A stretch of 64,000 nucleotides of DNA, taken from Pseudomonadota bacterium. GTDB lineage: Bacteria; Chloroflexota; UBA6077; JAJPGT01. The DNA lies in NCBI GenBank assembly GCA_021325655.1, contig JAJPGT010000024.1:1-64000 (forward strand), given 5' to 3'. Numbering within the stretch: the stretch's first letter is position 1; each line of letters begins with the position of its first letter. The notes beneath the pieces are model-generated. The model did no database searches. It saw only the letters and a list, made by a program, of their open reading frames with translations, and was not told the DNA's origin. Position numbers and translations under genes: made by a program. Positions 25,311 to 33,053 of the stretch are shown piece after piece.

Positions 25311-26701
25311 GCGGCCACCGTGGCGCCGGCCAGCGCGGCCGGAAGGGCGCCGCGCACGCTCGGGAGCTCGGGCAGCGCCGCGACCAGGTCGATCAGCGCC
25401 GAGGCGCTGCGCTCGAACGGGGTGCCGGCGAGCATGCCGCGGAACTTGGTCTCGGCTTCGGCCGGGCTGAGCGGGTTCTCCGGATCGCCCTTAGGGTTGG
25501 CGACACGGGCGCTCGCCCGGCGCCCGTCGCGCAGCGTCACCGTTACCTGGCTGGGCCACTCGGCCGGGTAGCGCGCCTCGGCGGCCGGGTCCAGGCGGGC
25601 GACAGTGCGCGCGATCAGCGCCCGGACCGGCGCGTCGTGCAGCCGCTCGGGCTCGAAGTCGGCCAGGACAAGGTTCCCTTGCAGCAGCGCCCGGGCAACG
25701 GTGTAGTGCAGGCTGAACTTGGCCTGGTAGGGGTTGACCGGCGCCGGGTTGTCGCACAGGTCTAGCGCCGCCTGGTAGGTGTCGATCTCCACCCGCTCTA
25801 TCTCGTCAAGCGTCCCGCCGAGGCGAGCGCGCACCACCAGCGCCGCGTCGACCGCCGGGTGGGTGTGGCGGCAGGAGGGGTATGGCTTGAAGGAGACACC
25901 GGGGAGCTTGTACCGCGCCATTCCCGGCTCCAGGCCGGCGACGACCAGCTCGGGGCGGGCATCCGGCGCGGTGGCGGCGAAGAAGCCGCGCTCGCCCTCC
26001 AGGATACGGCGCGGCCCGGTGAACCCAAGCGCGGCTAGCTCGGCGGCGAGCAGCCCGCCCGCGGCGGCGTGGCCAGCGTGCAGGTGCTTGGACATCGCGC
26101 CATCCGAGAGGAACTGCCAGAGCCCGGCCGACTGGGTGCCAGCGTTGCCGAGCGCCCAGACGAAGCGCTCCCGCGACAGGCCGAGCAGCGCCCCGGCCGC
26201 GGCAGCGGCGCCGTAGACGCCACAGGTGGCGGTGTTGTGCCAGTACCAGTAATGCCGCTTGCCCACCGCCTCGCCGATCCGGATCGCCACCTCGTAGCCG
26301 AGCACCACCGCCGCCAGCAGTTCCCGGCCGCTGGTGCCACGCGTCTCGGCCAGCGCCAGTGCCGCCGGGATGACGACGCAGCCCGGGTGGAGCACCGAGG
26401 CGCGGTCCAGATCGTCCATCTCCAGGATGTGCGAGACGGCGCCGTTGTGCAGCGCCGCGACCCCCGGGCTGCGCCCCTGGTCGAGCCCGAGGCAGGTGGC
26501 CCCGGCCGCGGGCTGCTGCTCAGCATAGCGATGCAGCAGCGTGCCCACCGCGGAGCAGGAGCCGGCGAGCGCGGAGCCGAGCCAGTCCAGCACGTACAGC
26601 GGCGCCACCCGCAGGACGTTGGTCGGGATCGCCTCCGCCGGGGTGGCGGCGAGGAACGCCGCGAGCTGCTCGGTCAGGGAGCGTTCAGTCGTCTCGGCCA
26701 C
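25307..26701 (-). CDS. MmgE/PrpD family protein
   Basis: A 464-aa member of the 2-methylcitrate dehydratase/cis-aconitate decarboxylase/IDS-epimerase superfamily. Recognisable parts are APLYVLDWLGSALAGSCSAV, HNGAVSHILEMDDLDRASVL with HPGCVVIPAALALAETRG, the ILEGERGFF loop and the YPSCRHTHPAVDAAL lid with its conserved Cys and His. The family acts on short carboxylates. True PrpD is not implied because no prpB/prpC neighbours are present. It starts at GTG 26699-26701, six nt downstream of a perfect TATAAT, so the transcript is predicted leaderless. Confidence 0.9.
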   Translation of the reverse strand: MAETTERSLTEQLAAFLAATPAEAIPTNVLRVAPLYVLDWLGSALAGSCSAVGTLLHRYAEQQPAAGATCLGLDQGRSPGVAALHNGAVSHILEMDDLDRASVLHPGCVVIPAALALAETRGTSGRELLAAVVLGYEVAIRIGEAVGKRHYWYWHNTATCGVYGAAAAAGALLGLSRERFVWALGNAGTQSAGLWQFLSDGAMSKHLHAGHAAAGGLLAAELAALGFTGPRRILEGERGFFAATAPDARPELVVAGLEPGMARYKLPGVSFKPYPSCRHTHPAVDAALVVRARLGGTLDEIERVEIDTYQAALDLCDNPAPVNPYQAKFSLHYTVARALLQGNLVLADFEPERLHDAPVRALIARTVARLDPAAEARYPAEWPSQVTVTLRDGRRASARVANPKGDPENPLSPAEAETKFRGMLAGTPFERSASALIDLVAALPELPSVRGALPAALAGATVAA

Positions 26702-26707
26702 GCGGGC

Positions 26708-26713
26708 ATTATA
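26708..26713 (-). promoter_or_regulatory. Consensus TATAAT -10 six nt before the MmgE/PrpD GTG start
   Basis: A perfect TATAAT on the minus strand separated from GTG by GCCCGC. This is the clearest leaderless-promoter geometry in the window. No -35 match is visible in the GC-rich sequence upstream. Confidence 0.6.
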
Positions 26714-26748
26714 GGGCCGGCGCGGCCCGGGCGGCGCCTGGCCGCCAG

Positions 26749-27681
26749 CTAGCTCGCGGCGAGCTCCGGGGCGGCATGCTTGTCGCCCCGGCTAGGCGCG
26801 GCGTCGCGGGGCTGGAGCCCGCGATCCAGGTAGTCGCCGATCTGCCCGAGCAGCCGGGTGAGCTCCATCGGGATGACGAAGGTGCTCCCGGGGCTCGCCC
26901 CGAGCGCCTTCAGCCCGTCGATCACCTGGAGCGTCATTGTCTTGGCGTCTACCTGCTGCGCGGCGGCGAAGACGGTCTGGAGCGCCTGGGCGTAGCCCTC
27001 CGCCTTCAGGATCGCCGCCTGCTTCTCGCCCTCCGCCCGCAGCACCTGGGCCTGCTTCTCGCCCTCGGCGACGGTAATGGTCGCCTGGCGCCGCCCCTCC
27101 GCTTCGGTGACGATCGCCCGGCGGGAGCGTTCCGCCGACATCTGGCGGTTCATCGCGTCCTGCACCTCGCGCGGCGGCAGGATCTCGCGGATCTCCACCG
27201 CGGTCACCTTCACCCCCCAGCGCTCGGTCACCTCGTCCAGCTTACGGCGCAGGTCCTCGTTGATCTGCTCGCGCCGCGCCAGCACGTCGTCCAGCAGGAT
27301 GTCGCCAATCACCGCCCGCAGCGTGGTGGCAGCGATCCCCTGCGAGGCGCCGGCGAAGTTCGTCACCGCCAGCACGCTGGCCAGTGGGTCGATCACCTGG
27401 CGGTAGATCAGGAAGTCGATCTGGATCGGGACGTTGTCCTTAGTGATGCACGACTGGTGCGGCACCTCGATGTACAGCTCGCGCAGGTCCACGGTAACCG
27501 GGCGATCGACGAAGGGGATAAGCAGCACTGGCCCCGGCCCCTTGGCGCCGATGCACTTGCCCAGCCGAAACACCACCAGCCGCCGGTACTCGCGGACGAC
27601 CCGAATGGTCTGGCTCAGGATGCCGACCACAGCGAGCAGGACGATCACAAGGATGGCCAGGGTGGTCGCGGTGGCGATCAT
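26749..27681 (-). CDS. Slipin (SPFH/Band 7, stomatin-like) membrane scaffold protein
   Basis: A 310-aa protein with one N-terminal TM segment (LAILVIVLLAVVGILS), then IRVVREYRRLVVFRLGKCIG, VDLRELYIEVPHQSCITKDN, the SPFH domain and an Ala/Glu-rich coiled coil (about 190-250, RQATITVAEGEKQAQVLRAE). The end GSTFVIPMELTRLLGQ is typical of slipin-2. It overlaps the NfeD gene by 4 nt (ATGA). NfeD-slipin pairs are conserved partners: the NfeD protease cleaves the slipin C-terminus and both help organise membrane microdomains. Confidence 0.94.
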   Translation of the reverse strand: MIATATTLAILVIVLLAVVGILSQTIRVVREYRRLVVFRLGKCIGAKGPGPVLLIPFVDRPVTVDLRELYIEVPHQSCITKDNVPIQIDFLIYRQVIDPLASVLAVTNFAGASQGIAATTLRAVIGDILLDDVLARREQINEDLRRKLDEVTERWGVKVTAVEIREILPPREVQDAMNRQMSAERSRRAIVTEAEGRRQATITVAEGEKQAQVLRAEGEKQAAILKAEGYAQALQTVFAAAQQVDAKTMTLQVIDGLKALGASPGSTFVIPMELTRLLGQIGDYLDRGLQPRDAAPSRGDKHAAPELAAS

Positions 27682-29051
27682 GGCGGCGCCTCCTGTTCTC
27701 CACGGACCCCGGCAGGCTCCACCTCCAGGGTCAACCCGTTGCGGACCAGCACCCGGACCGGCTCGCCCGGGCCGAGCCTCCCGCTGCGCAGCCGCGCCGA
27801 CCAGAGCTGTCCGCCAACGTACACCACTCCAGTCGGGTCGAGCGCGCTGCGGGTCACCCCGGTCGCTCCCACCAGGCGGTCCACCTCGCTGATCGCCGGC
27901 CGGCGCCCCACCCGGATCGCTGCCCCGAGCACCAGCAGGCTGAGCAGCACCCCCGTCCCGGCGGCGACGAGCAGCACCGGCAGCGCCACCCGCGCGTCGG
28001 GCAGGGTGGGCGAGCGCGGCCCGGTGGGGGTGTACAGCAGCAGCGAGCCGAGGACGAAGCAGACGAGTCCGGCCACCGTCAGCACCCCGTGCGTCGCCGC
28101 CTTCACATCCAGCACGAACAGCCCGACGGCGACGAGCAGGAGCAGCACCCCACCCCAGTTCATCGGCAGGGTGGACAGGGCGACGAACGCCAGGACCAGG
28201 CAGACTGCGCCGGTGACGCCCGGGGCGACCGAGCCGGGATGGAACAGCTCGATCAGGATCGCGTAGAAGCCGAGCGTCAGCAGCAGGTAGGCGACGTTCG
28301 GGTCGAAGATCGCCTGGAAGGCCCGCTCCACGGGGGTCATCGGGAGGCTGGTGATCGCGGCGTCCCGGGTCTGAAGCGTCACTGCACCGGCGGCCGTCTG
28401 CACCGTCCGGCCGTCCACCGCGTCGAGCAGCGCTGGCAGGTCGGGAGCGAGCAGGTCGGCGACGTGCTGGTCCACCGCCGACATCGCGGCCAGCGACAGG
28501 CTCTGGCGCACCGCGTCCTGCACCCAGGCGTCGTTCCGGCCGCGCTGCCGAGTGATACTGGCCAGGTACGCCGCGGCGTCGTTGGTGATCTTGTCGCGCA
28601 GGTCGGCCTCGAGCGTCTCGCCACCGCCCGCGACCGGGTGCGCCGCCCCGATGTTCGTCCCCGGGGCCATCGCCAGCACGTTGGCCGCTTCCGCGATGAA
28701 CACCCCGGCCGAGGCGGCCCGCGCCCCGGAGGGAGCGACGAAGACAACCGTGGGGACGGTGCTGCCGAGCAGGTCCTGCACCATCTGGCGCATAGAGCTG
28801 TCCAGCCCGCCGGGCGTGTCCAGCCGAATCACCAGCGCGGTGGCGTGCTCCTGCTCGGCCCGGTCCAGCACCCAGTGCAGGTACTCGGCCGTGACGGGAT
28901 TGATGGTGCCCTCGACCCCGGCCACGAACACCGTCGGGCGGGGCTCGTCAGCCCCCGCGCCAGCAGCGAGCAGGATCGCGGCGACGACCGCGCCGAACAG
29001 CAGGCCGCAAGCGCGGAGACAGCGCGCGACAGCAGGCCCTGCCAGGCGCAT
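27678..29051 (-). CDS. NfeD family membrane-bound serine protease
   Basis: A 457-aa long-form NfeD. It has a signal peptide (MRLAGPAVARC... LLAAGAGADE), then a ClpP-like protease domain with VIRLDTPGGLDSSMRQMVQD and VVFVAPSGARAASAGVFIAE. The Ser nucleophile is in the APSGARAASAG region and the Lys of the dyad in LRDKITNDAAAYLASI. Four or more TM segments follow (about 245-385), then a C-terminal OB-fold domain (LVGATGVTRSALDPTGVVYV). The overlap with the slipin gene indicates a functional pair. ATG 29051 is preceded by GAGAGGATC. Confidence 0.93.
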   Translation of the reverse strand: MRLAGPAVARCLRACGLLFGAVVAAILLAAGAGADEPRPTVFVAGVEGTINPVTAEYLHWVLDRAEQEHATALVIRLDTPGGLDSSMRQMVQDLLGSTVPTVVFVAPSGARAASAGVFIAEAANVLAMAPGTNIGAAHPVAGGGETLEADLRDKITNDAAAYLASITRQRGRNDAWVQDAVRQSLSLAAMSAVDQHVADLLAPDLPALLDAVDGRTVQTAAGAVTLQTRDAAITSLPMTPVERAFQAIFDPNVAYLLLTLGFYAILIELFHPGSVAPGVTGAVCLVLAFVALSTLPMNWGGVLLLLVAVGLFVLDVKAATHGVLTVAGLVCFVLGSLLLYTPTGPRSPTLPDARVALPVLLVAAGTGVLLSLLVLGAAIRVGRRPAISEVDRLVGATGVTRSALDPTGVVYVGGQLWSARLRSGRLGPGEPVRVLVRNGLTLEVEPAGVRGEQEAPP

Positions 29052-29199
29052 GCTCGATCCTCTCTCGGAGCCGCGAGCCCAGCCCTCGGACGCCGCGAGC
29101 GTCCGTTGCCCGCATCCTACCCCGCGCCCGGCGAGATCGCAATAGCCCAGGCGGCAGCATCCCCCCTCGCCCCCCAGGGCCTAGCCGCGACGGACAGGC

Positions 29200-29433
29200 T
29201 TACGTGCCGAGCCGCAGCGCTAGGTTATGCAAGCTGCCCGCGCTGATCGCAATCACGCCGCTCAAGCCCCGCACCTGTACGGCCGTCAAGCGGCAATGGC
29301 AGGGCAGATCGCCCGTCGTCCTATCACCTAGCTCCCCATAGGTGTTGTCGCCCCAACCCCAGACGGTCCCGTCGTCGTGGAGCGCCAGGCTGTGCGCTCC
29401 GCCTGCGGCAATGGCAATCGCCCCCGCCCCAAA
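29200..29433 (-). pseudogene. RCC1-repeat fragment
   Basis: About 77 codons encode two RCC1-type blades: IAIAAGGAHSLALHDDGTVW, then GWGDNTYGELGDRTTG, and VIAISAGSLHNLAL, ending at TAA 29200-29202. A functional RCC1 propeller needs about seven blades. No signal peptide or upstream continuation is seen and the frame before 29433 is unrelated. It is therefore a decayed or truncated remnant. The rest of 29052-29612 holds no other recognisable gene. Confidence 0.6.
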
Positions 29434-29612
29434 CGCGCTAGATGAAGATCGGGGTGTCGCCCCCGTGCACCGGGCGGTGCTCCGCCGGCCAGCGGGCGGC
29501 ATTGCGGGCTTCTGGGTAGCGCGGGATCTGGTTCATCCGGCCCTCCACGCTGTGGCGTGGGCGGCTGCAGCCGCGTCAGAAGTAGTGTAGCCTGGCGCGG
29601 GAGGTTCCGCTG

Positions 29613-30374
29613 ATGCGACTGGTCGACCTGACGCAGCCCTGGGGCGCGCAGATGCCCACCTGGCCCCAGTTCGAGCCAATTGAGGTAAAGGCGATCCACA
29701 GCCATCACCGCCACGCCAAGAGCACCCTGTCTGTCAAGCTGAACATGCACACCGGCACGCACCTGGACGCCCCGATCCACTACTGGCCGACCGGCAAGCA
29801 CCTGGGCCAGATCCCTCTGGAGGACCTGGTAGGCACCGGCCTGGTGATCGATTTGAGCCCGCTCTGCCGCCCCTGGACGCTATACACGCTGGAGCAGGTG
29901 CTCCAGGCGGCGCCGGAGCCGATCCGCGAGGGCGACATTGTCGTGCTATACACCGGCTGGCACCGCTACAACTGGGCCGAGGGCAGCCCGGACGAGGTGT
30001 GCTACTTCGACAAGCATCCCGGGCCGCACCCGGAGGTGATCGACGAGCTGGTGAGCAAGCGGGCGAAGTGGATCGGGACGGACACTCCGTCGCTGGATCA
30101 CTCGCTCGACACCGCGATCCGGGCGATGCGGCCGGACCTGGTGGAGGAGTACGAGGTGCTCACCGGCCAGCCGATCGAGGCGACGCTGCCGCGGAAGTGG
30201 CTGGAGTACTCGCACGTCACCACCGCGAAGGCGAACATCCCGCTGGTGGAGAATCTGGCCGGCGACATTCGCCAGGTGCTGGGCCGGCGGGTCACCCTTG
30301 GCGCCTTCCCCTGGCGCTGGGAGGGCGGCGAGGCATGCGTCTGCCGCGTGGTCGCCTTTCTCGATGAGGGATAG
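29613..30374 (+). CDS. Cyclase family protein (kynurenine formamidase-like metal hydrolase)
   Basis: A 253-aa enzyme of the Cyclase/KynB family. The metal-binding motif HTGTHLDAPIH (His46, His50, Asp52, His56) is exact, and downstream GDIVVLYTGWHRYNW and KWIGTDTPSLDH fit the family. Members hydrolyse amides such as formylkynurenine or isatin. The absence of kyn genes argues against tryptophan catabolism here. GGGAGG lies 8 nt before ATG 29613. It heads a codirectional run with a racemase-like protein, a tautomerase and KDPG aldolase. Confidence 0.9.
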   Translation: MRLVDLTQPWGAQMPTWPQFEPIEVKAIHSHHRHAKSTLSVKLNMHTGTHLDAPIHYWPTGKHLGQIPLEDLVGTGLVIDLSPLCRPWTLYTLEQVLQAAPEPIREGDIVVLYTGWHRYNWAEGSPDEVCYFDKHPGPHPEVIDELVSKRAKWIGTDTPSLDHSLDTAIRAMRPDLVEEYEVLTGQPIEATLPRKWLEYSHVTTAKANIPLVENLAGDIRQVLGRRVTLGAFPWRWEGGEACVCRVVAFLDEG

Positions 30375-30442
30375 CCAGGCGGCGGGCGGGATGGGGAGCA
30401 GGTCAGTCGTCGGCGCCGCTGTCCGTTCTCGCCTGGCGGCTC

Positions 30443-30448
30443 TAGAAT
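30443..30448 (+). promoter_or_regulatory. Possible -10 of the racemase-family gene
   Basis: TAGAAT, with a weak TGTCCG 17 bp upstream. It lies about 40 nt before ATG 30490, in the 115-bp gap after the cyclase gene. Confidence 0.35.
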
Positions 30449-30489
30449 ACCGCGAGGCGTGGGTCCGGGCGGGGACAGGAGGAGCGCTG

Positions 30490-31164
30490 ATGGCTGAGCA
30501 AGGAACCAGCAAGCCCAGGCGCGTGGTGCTGATCCACACGGTGGATGCCAACCGCGCCGCGTTCGATAAGCTCTGCGCCGAGCTGCTGCCCGGGGTGCAG
30601 GTGGAGCACGTCGTCGACGAGTCGCTCCTGGAGGACACGATCCGGCTGGGCGAGCTGACCGACGACGTCCGGCAGCGCTTCGCCCGGCGGGCGGAGCAGG
30701 CGCTCGCCTCGCGGCCGGACGCGGTGGTGCTCACCTGCTCGTCGGTGGGGCCGGCTGCCGATCCGCTCGGGGTGCAGCGGATCGACCAGGCGATGGCGGA
30801 GCGCGCGGTGGCGCTGGGGAGCAAGATCGGCGTCGCGGCAACCCTGCCCACCACCCTCGGCCCGACCTCGGACCTGATCCGCGCTGCCGCGGCCCGAGCC
30901 GGCACGTCGGTGGAGGTCCGCACCGGGCTGGCCGAGGGCGCCTTCGCGCTGCTGGCCGCCGGCGACACCGCCGAGCACGACCGGCGGGTCCGCGAGACGC
31001 TGGAGCGCCTGGCCGAGTGGGCGGATGTCATCGTGCTGGCCCAGGCGTCGATGGCCCGCGCCACCGGCGGCGCCGACCACCTGGAGGTGGGCGGGCGCCA
31101 CGTCCCCATCCTCACCAGCCCCCGCCTGGGCCTCGAGCGCTTGAAGGAGACGCTGGGTGTCTGA
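30490..31164 (+). CDS. Aspartate/glutamate racemase superfamily protein
   Basis: A 224-aa two-domain protein. The conserved features are VVLIHTVDANRAAFDKLCAE, the first catalytic-loop equivalent VVLTCSSVGPAAD (Cys), and KIGVAATLPTTLGPTSDLIR. The second-domain position reads VIVLAQASMARA, with no Cys at the usual second catalytic site. A two-Cys racemase mechanism is therefore unlikely; relatives include decarboxylases and isomerases. AGGAGG precedes ATG 30490. Its last codons contain the start and RBS (AAGGAG at 31144-31149) of the next gene. Confidence 0.78.
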   Translation: MAEQGTSKPRRVVLIHTVDANRAAFDKLCAELLPGVQVEHVVDESLLEDTIRLGELTDDVRQRFARRAEQALASRPDAVVLTCSSVGPAADPLGVQRIDQAMAERAVALGSKIGVAATLPTTLGPTSDLIRAAAARAGTSVEVRTGLAEGAFALLAAGDTAEHDRRVRETLERLAEWADVIVLAQASMARATGGADHLEVGGRHVPILTSPRLGLERLKETLGV

Positions 31165-31522
31165 GGCGCGGGCGATGGCGAGCGAGGCGCTCGACTTCTA
31201 CTGGCGGCCGACCTGAAGTACCTGCCGGCAGGCGCGGCAGGTGCTCGCGCGCAAGGGGGTGCCGCTCCGCGAGCGGGACTTCTTCACGCAGCGCTTCACC
31301 GTGGAGGAGCTGCGGGCGCTGCTGGGCGGCCGCTCCCCGAGCGAGCTGTTCTCCTGGAAGTCGGTCCTCGCCCGCCAGCGCGGCTACCAGCCGGGCGCGC
31401 TGTCCGACGAGGCGCTGCTGCGGCTGATGGCTGAGGAGCCGACGCTGATCCGCCGCCCCTTCGCCCGCGTCGGCGACCGGCTGCTGATCGGGGCGGAGGC
31501 GGTGAAGGGGTGGGAGGGGTAG
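31157..31522 (+). CDS. ArsC/Spx-fold protein with in-frame TGA at the catalytic Cys: candidate selenoprotein
   Basis: Reading through TGA 31214-31216 gives 121 aa: the start MSEARAMASEALDFYWRPT, then U20, then STC(23)RQARQVLARKG. In ArsC/YffB/Spx-type proteins this is exactly the first Cys of CxxC (PTCSTCRQAR expected). Downstream VPLRERDFFTQRFTVEELRA, SWKSVLARQRGY and PTLIRRPFARVGDRLLIG are intact ArsC-family motifs. GTG 31157 has an ideal AAGGAG seven nt upstream and overlaps the preceding stop; ATG 31175 is the alternative. A SECIS-like hairpin follows the TGA. The other explanations are a TGC to TGA nonsense mutation or a sequencing error. No sel genes are in the window. Confidence 0.6.
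31220..31242 (+). promoter_or_regulatory. SECIS-like hairpin immediately downstream of the in-frame TGA
   Basis: ACCTGCC (31220-31226) pairs perfectly with GGCAGGT (31236-31242) around the loop GGCAGGCGC; one more G-C pair can close it. The loop is centred about 18 nt from the U of UGA and begins with G, as bacterial SECIS elements require. Confidence 0.5.
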
Positions 31523-31570
31523 CGCGCGGCCTGCTACGATGCCAGCGCAGATACTCGCGGGAGGATTCCG

Positions 31571-31756
31571 ATGCCGTTCGTCCGCGTCTCCATGCTTGAG
31601 GGCCGCACTGACGATCAGAAGAAGCGGCTGGCCAAGGCGATCACCGACGCGCTGGTGGAGATCGCCAACGCCCGGCTCGAAGCGTGCGAAGTGGTCATCG
31701 ACGAGGTGCCGCGCAAGCACTGGATGACCGCCGGCAAGCTGATGTCGGAGTCGTAG
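31571..31756 (+). CDS. 4-oxalocrotonate tautomerase family protein
   Basis: A 61-aa tautomerase. Pro2 becomes the catalytic N-terminal proline after Met removal (MPFVRVSMLEGRTDDQKKRL). The family core AKAITDALVEIANARLE and VVIDEVPRKHWMTAGKL is complete. Such enzymes interconvert enol and keto forms of 2-oxo-acids, which fits the adjacent KDPG-type aldolase gene (4 nt downstream). GGGAGG precedes the ATG. Confidence 0.9.
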   Translation: MPFVRVSMLEGRTDDQKKRLAKAITDALVEIANARLEACEVVIDEVPRKHWMTAGKLMSES

Positions 31757-31760
31757 CCGG

Positions 31761-32402
31761 GTGAACGCGGCACAGACGCTGGAGCAGCTCGGCCGGGCCG
31801 GGGTGCTGGCGATCGTCCGGCTGGACAGCGCCGAGCAGCTCCTGCGGGTCGCGGAGGCGGTCGCCGAGGGCGGGGTGACCGCGCTGGAGTTCACCCTGAC
31901 CACGCCCGGGGCGCTGGAGGCGCTGCGCCAGTCGATCCGGCGACTGCCGAGCAGTATGCTCCTTGGCGCTGGCACCGTGCTGGACGCCGCCTCCGCCCGC
32001 GCCGCCATCCAGGCTGGGGCGCAGCTCATCGTCTCCCCGACCCTGGTCCCTGAGGTCGCCGCCGTCTGCCGCGAGGCCGACGTGCTCTGCCTCCCGGCCG
32101 GGCTCACGCCCACCGAGCTGCAGGCGGCCTGGGCGCTCGGGACCGGGCTGGTGAAGCTATTCCCGGCCAGCGTCGGCGGGCCGTCCTACCTGCGCGAGGT
32201 GCGCGCCCCGCTCCCGCACCTGCGGCTGGTACCAACTGGTGGGGTGAGCGTGGACAACGCCGCGGCGTTCATGCAGGCGGGCGCCTTCGCCCTCGGCGTG
32301 GGCAGTGCGCTGGTGGACCGCGCGCTCGTCGCCGCCGGCGCCTGGGCGGCGCTGACCGACCGCGCCCGCCGCCTGGCCGACGCGGTGGGGAGCGCCCGCT
32401 AG
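31761..32402 (+). CDS. eda: KDPG/KHG aldolase (bifunctional 2-keto-3-deoxy-6-phosphogluconate / 4-hydroxy-2-oxoglutarate aldolase)
   Basis: A 213-aa class I aldolase. The motifs are GVLAIVRLDSAEQLLRVAEA, VTALEFTLTTPGA (conserved Glu), LLGAGTVLD, FIVSP-like LIVSPTLVPEV, and the Schiff-base Lys132 in GLVKLFPASVGGPSYL, with VPTGGVSVDNAAAFMQAGA near the phosphate site. It cleaves KDPG to pyruvate and glyceraldehyde-3-phosphate. Starts at GTG 31761, four nt after the tautomerase stop, and ends the carboxylate/sugar-acid run begun at 29613. Confidence 0.92.
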   Translation: MNAAQTLEQLGRAGVLAIVRLDSAEQLLRVAEAVAEGGVTALEFTLTTPGALEALRQSIRRLPSSMLLGAGTVLDAASARAAIQAGAQLIVSPTLVPEVAAVCREADVLCLPAGLTPTELQAAWALGTGLVKLFPASVGGPSYLREVRAPLPHLRLVPTGGVSVDNAAAFMQAGAFALGVGSALVDRALVAAGAWAALTDRARRLADAVGSAR

Positions 32403-32513
32403 CGGCCCGCGGTCGCCCGAGCGGAGCCGTGGGAGAGGCGCTGGCGCTCGGCGCCGCCGTGGCGTCTCGGCATCCGCTGGCGCCTGCCAGCGTGCCGAAC
32501 GGAGAGGAGGGAG

Positions 32514-32960
32514 ATGGGCAGCCAGGCGTTCTCGGTGACGGCCGAGTCGGCGGCGCCGCCGGAGCGTGTCTTCCAGGTCCTGGCCGATACGCAGCAGTGG
32601 GCGCGCTGGGCGCCGTTCGACGAATCCGGGCTCGAGCGCAAGGGGGATCCCGCGCCGAACGGCCTGGGCGCAGTGCGGCGCTTCCGCCGGGGGCGGATCC
32701 GCACCCGCGAGGAGGTGGTGGCGTACGAGCCGCCGCGCCATTTCGCCTACACGCTCCTATCCGGGCTGCCGATCCACGGTTACCGGGCCGACGTGACGCT
32801 GGAGCGGCGCGGGTGCGGGACGGTGATTACCTGGGCCTCGTCGTTCGACCCGGCCGTTCCCGGCACCGGCTGGCTGCTCCGCCGCATCCTGCGCAACTTC
32901 GTGGCGCAGGTCGCCGTTCGGCTGGCACGCCGGGCGGAGGCCGAGGCAACGGAGCGATGA
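32514..32960 (+). CDS. SRPBCC family (START/Bet v1-fold) protein
   Basis: A 148-aa ligand-binding-fold protein of the polyketide cyclase/dehydrase subgroup: FSVTAESAAPPERVFQVLAD, TQQWARWAPF, VRRFRRGRIRTREEVVAYEP and TVITWASSFDP. Ligand unknown. GGAGAGGAGGGAG stands before ATG 32514. The last 25 residues are basic and may contact membrane or nucleic acid, but nothing specific is recognised. Confidence 0.85.
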   Translation: MGSQAFSVTAESAAPPERVFQVLADTQQWARWAPFDESGLERKGDPAPNGLGAVRRFRRGRIRTREEVVAYEPPRHFAYTLLSGLPIHGYRADVTLERRGCGTVITWASSFDPAVPGTGWLLRRILRNFVAQVAVRLARRAEAEATER

Positions 32961-33053
32961 CGCGCCCAGGCGCCCGGCGGTGCTCCCAGGCAAGGACGCT
33001 CTGCCCTCGTGCCGCGGGCAACCGAGCGCCCCGCGGGCTGCTGACGGTTCGCG

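Noticed and set aside
29434-29502. N-terminal extension of the RCC1 fragment
   Set aside because: The in-frame residues are Arg/Ser/Thr-rich and unlike an RCC1 blade or signal peptide, so I do not accept it as part of the gene.
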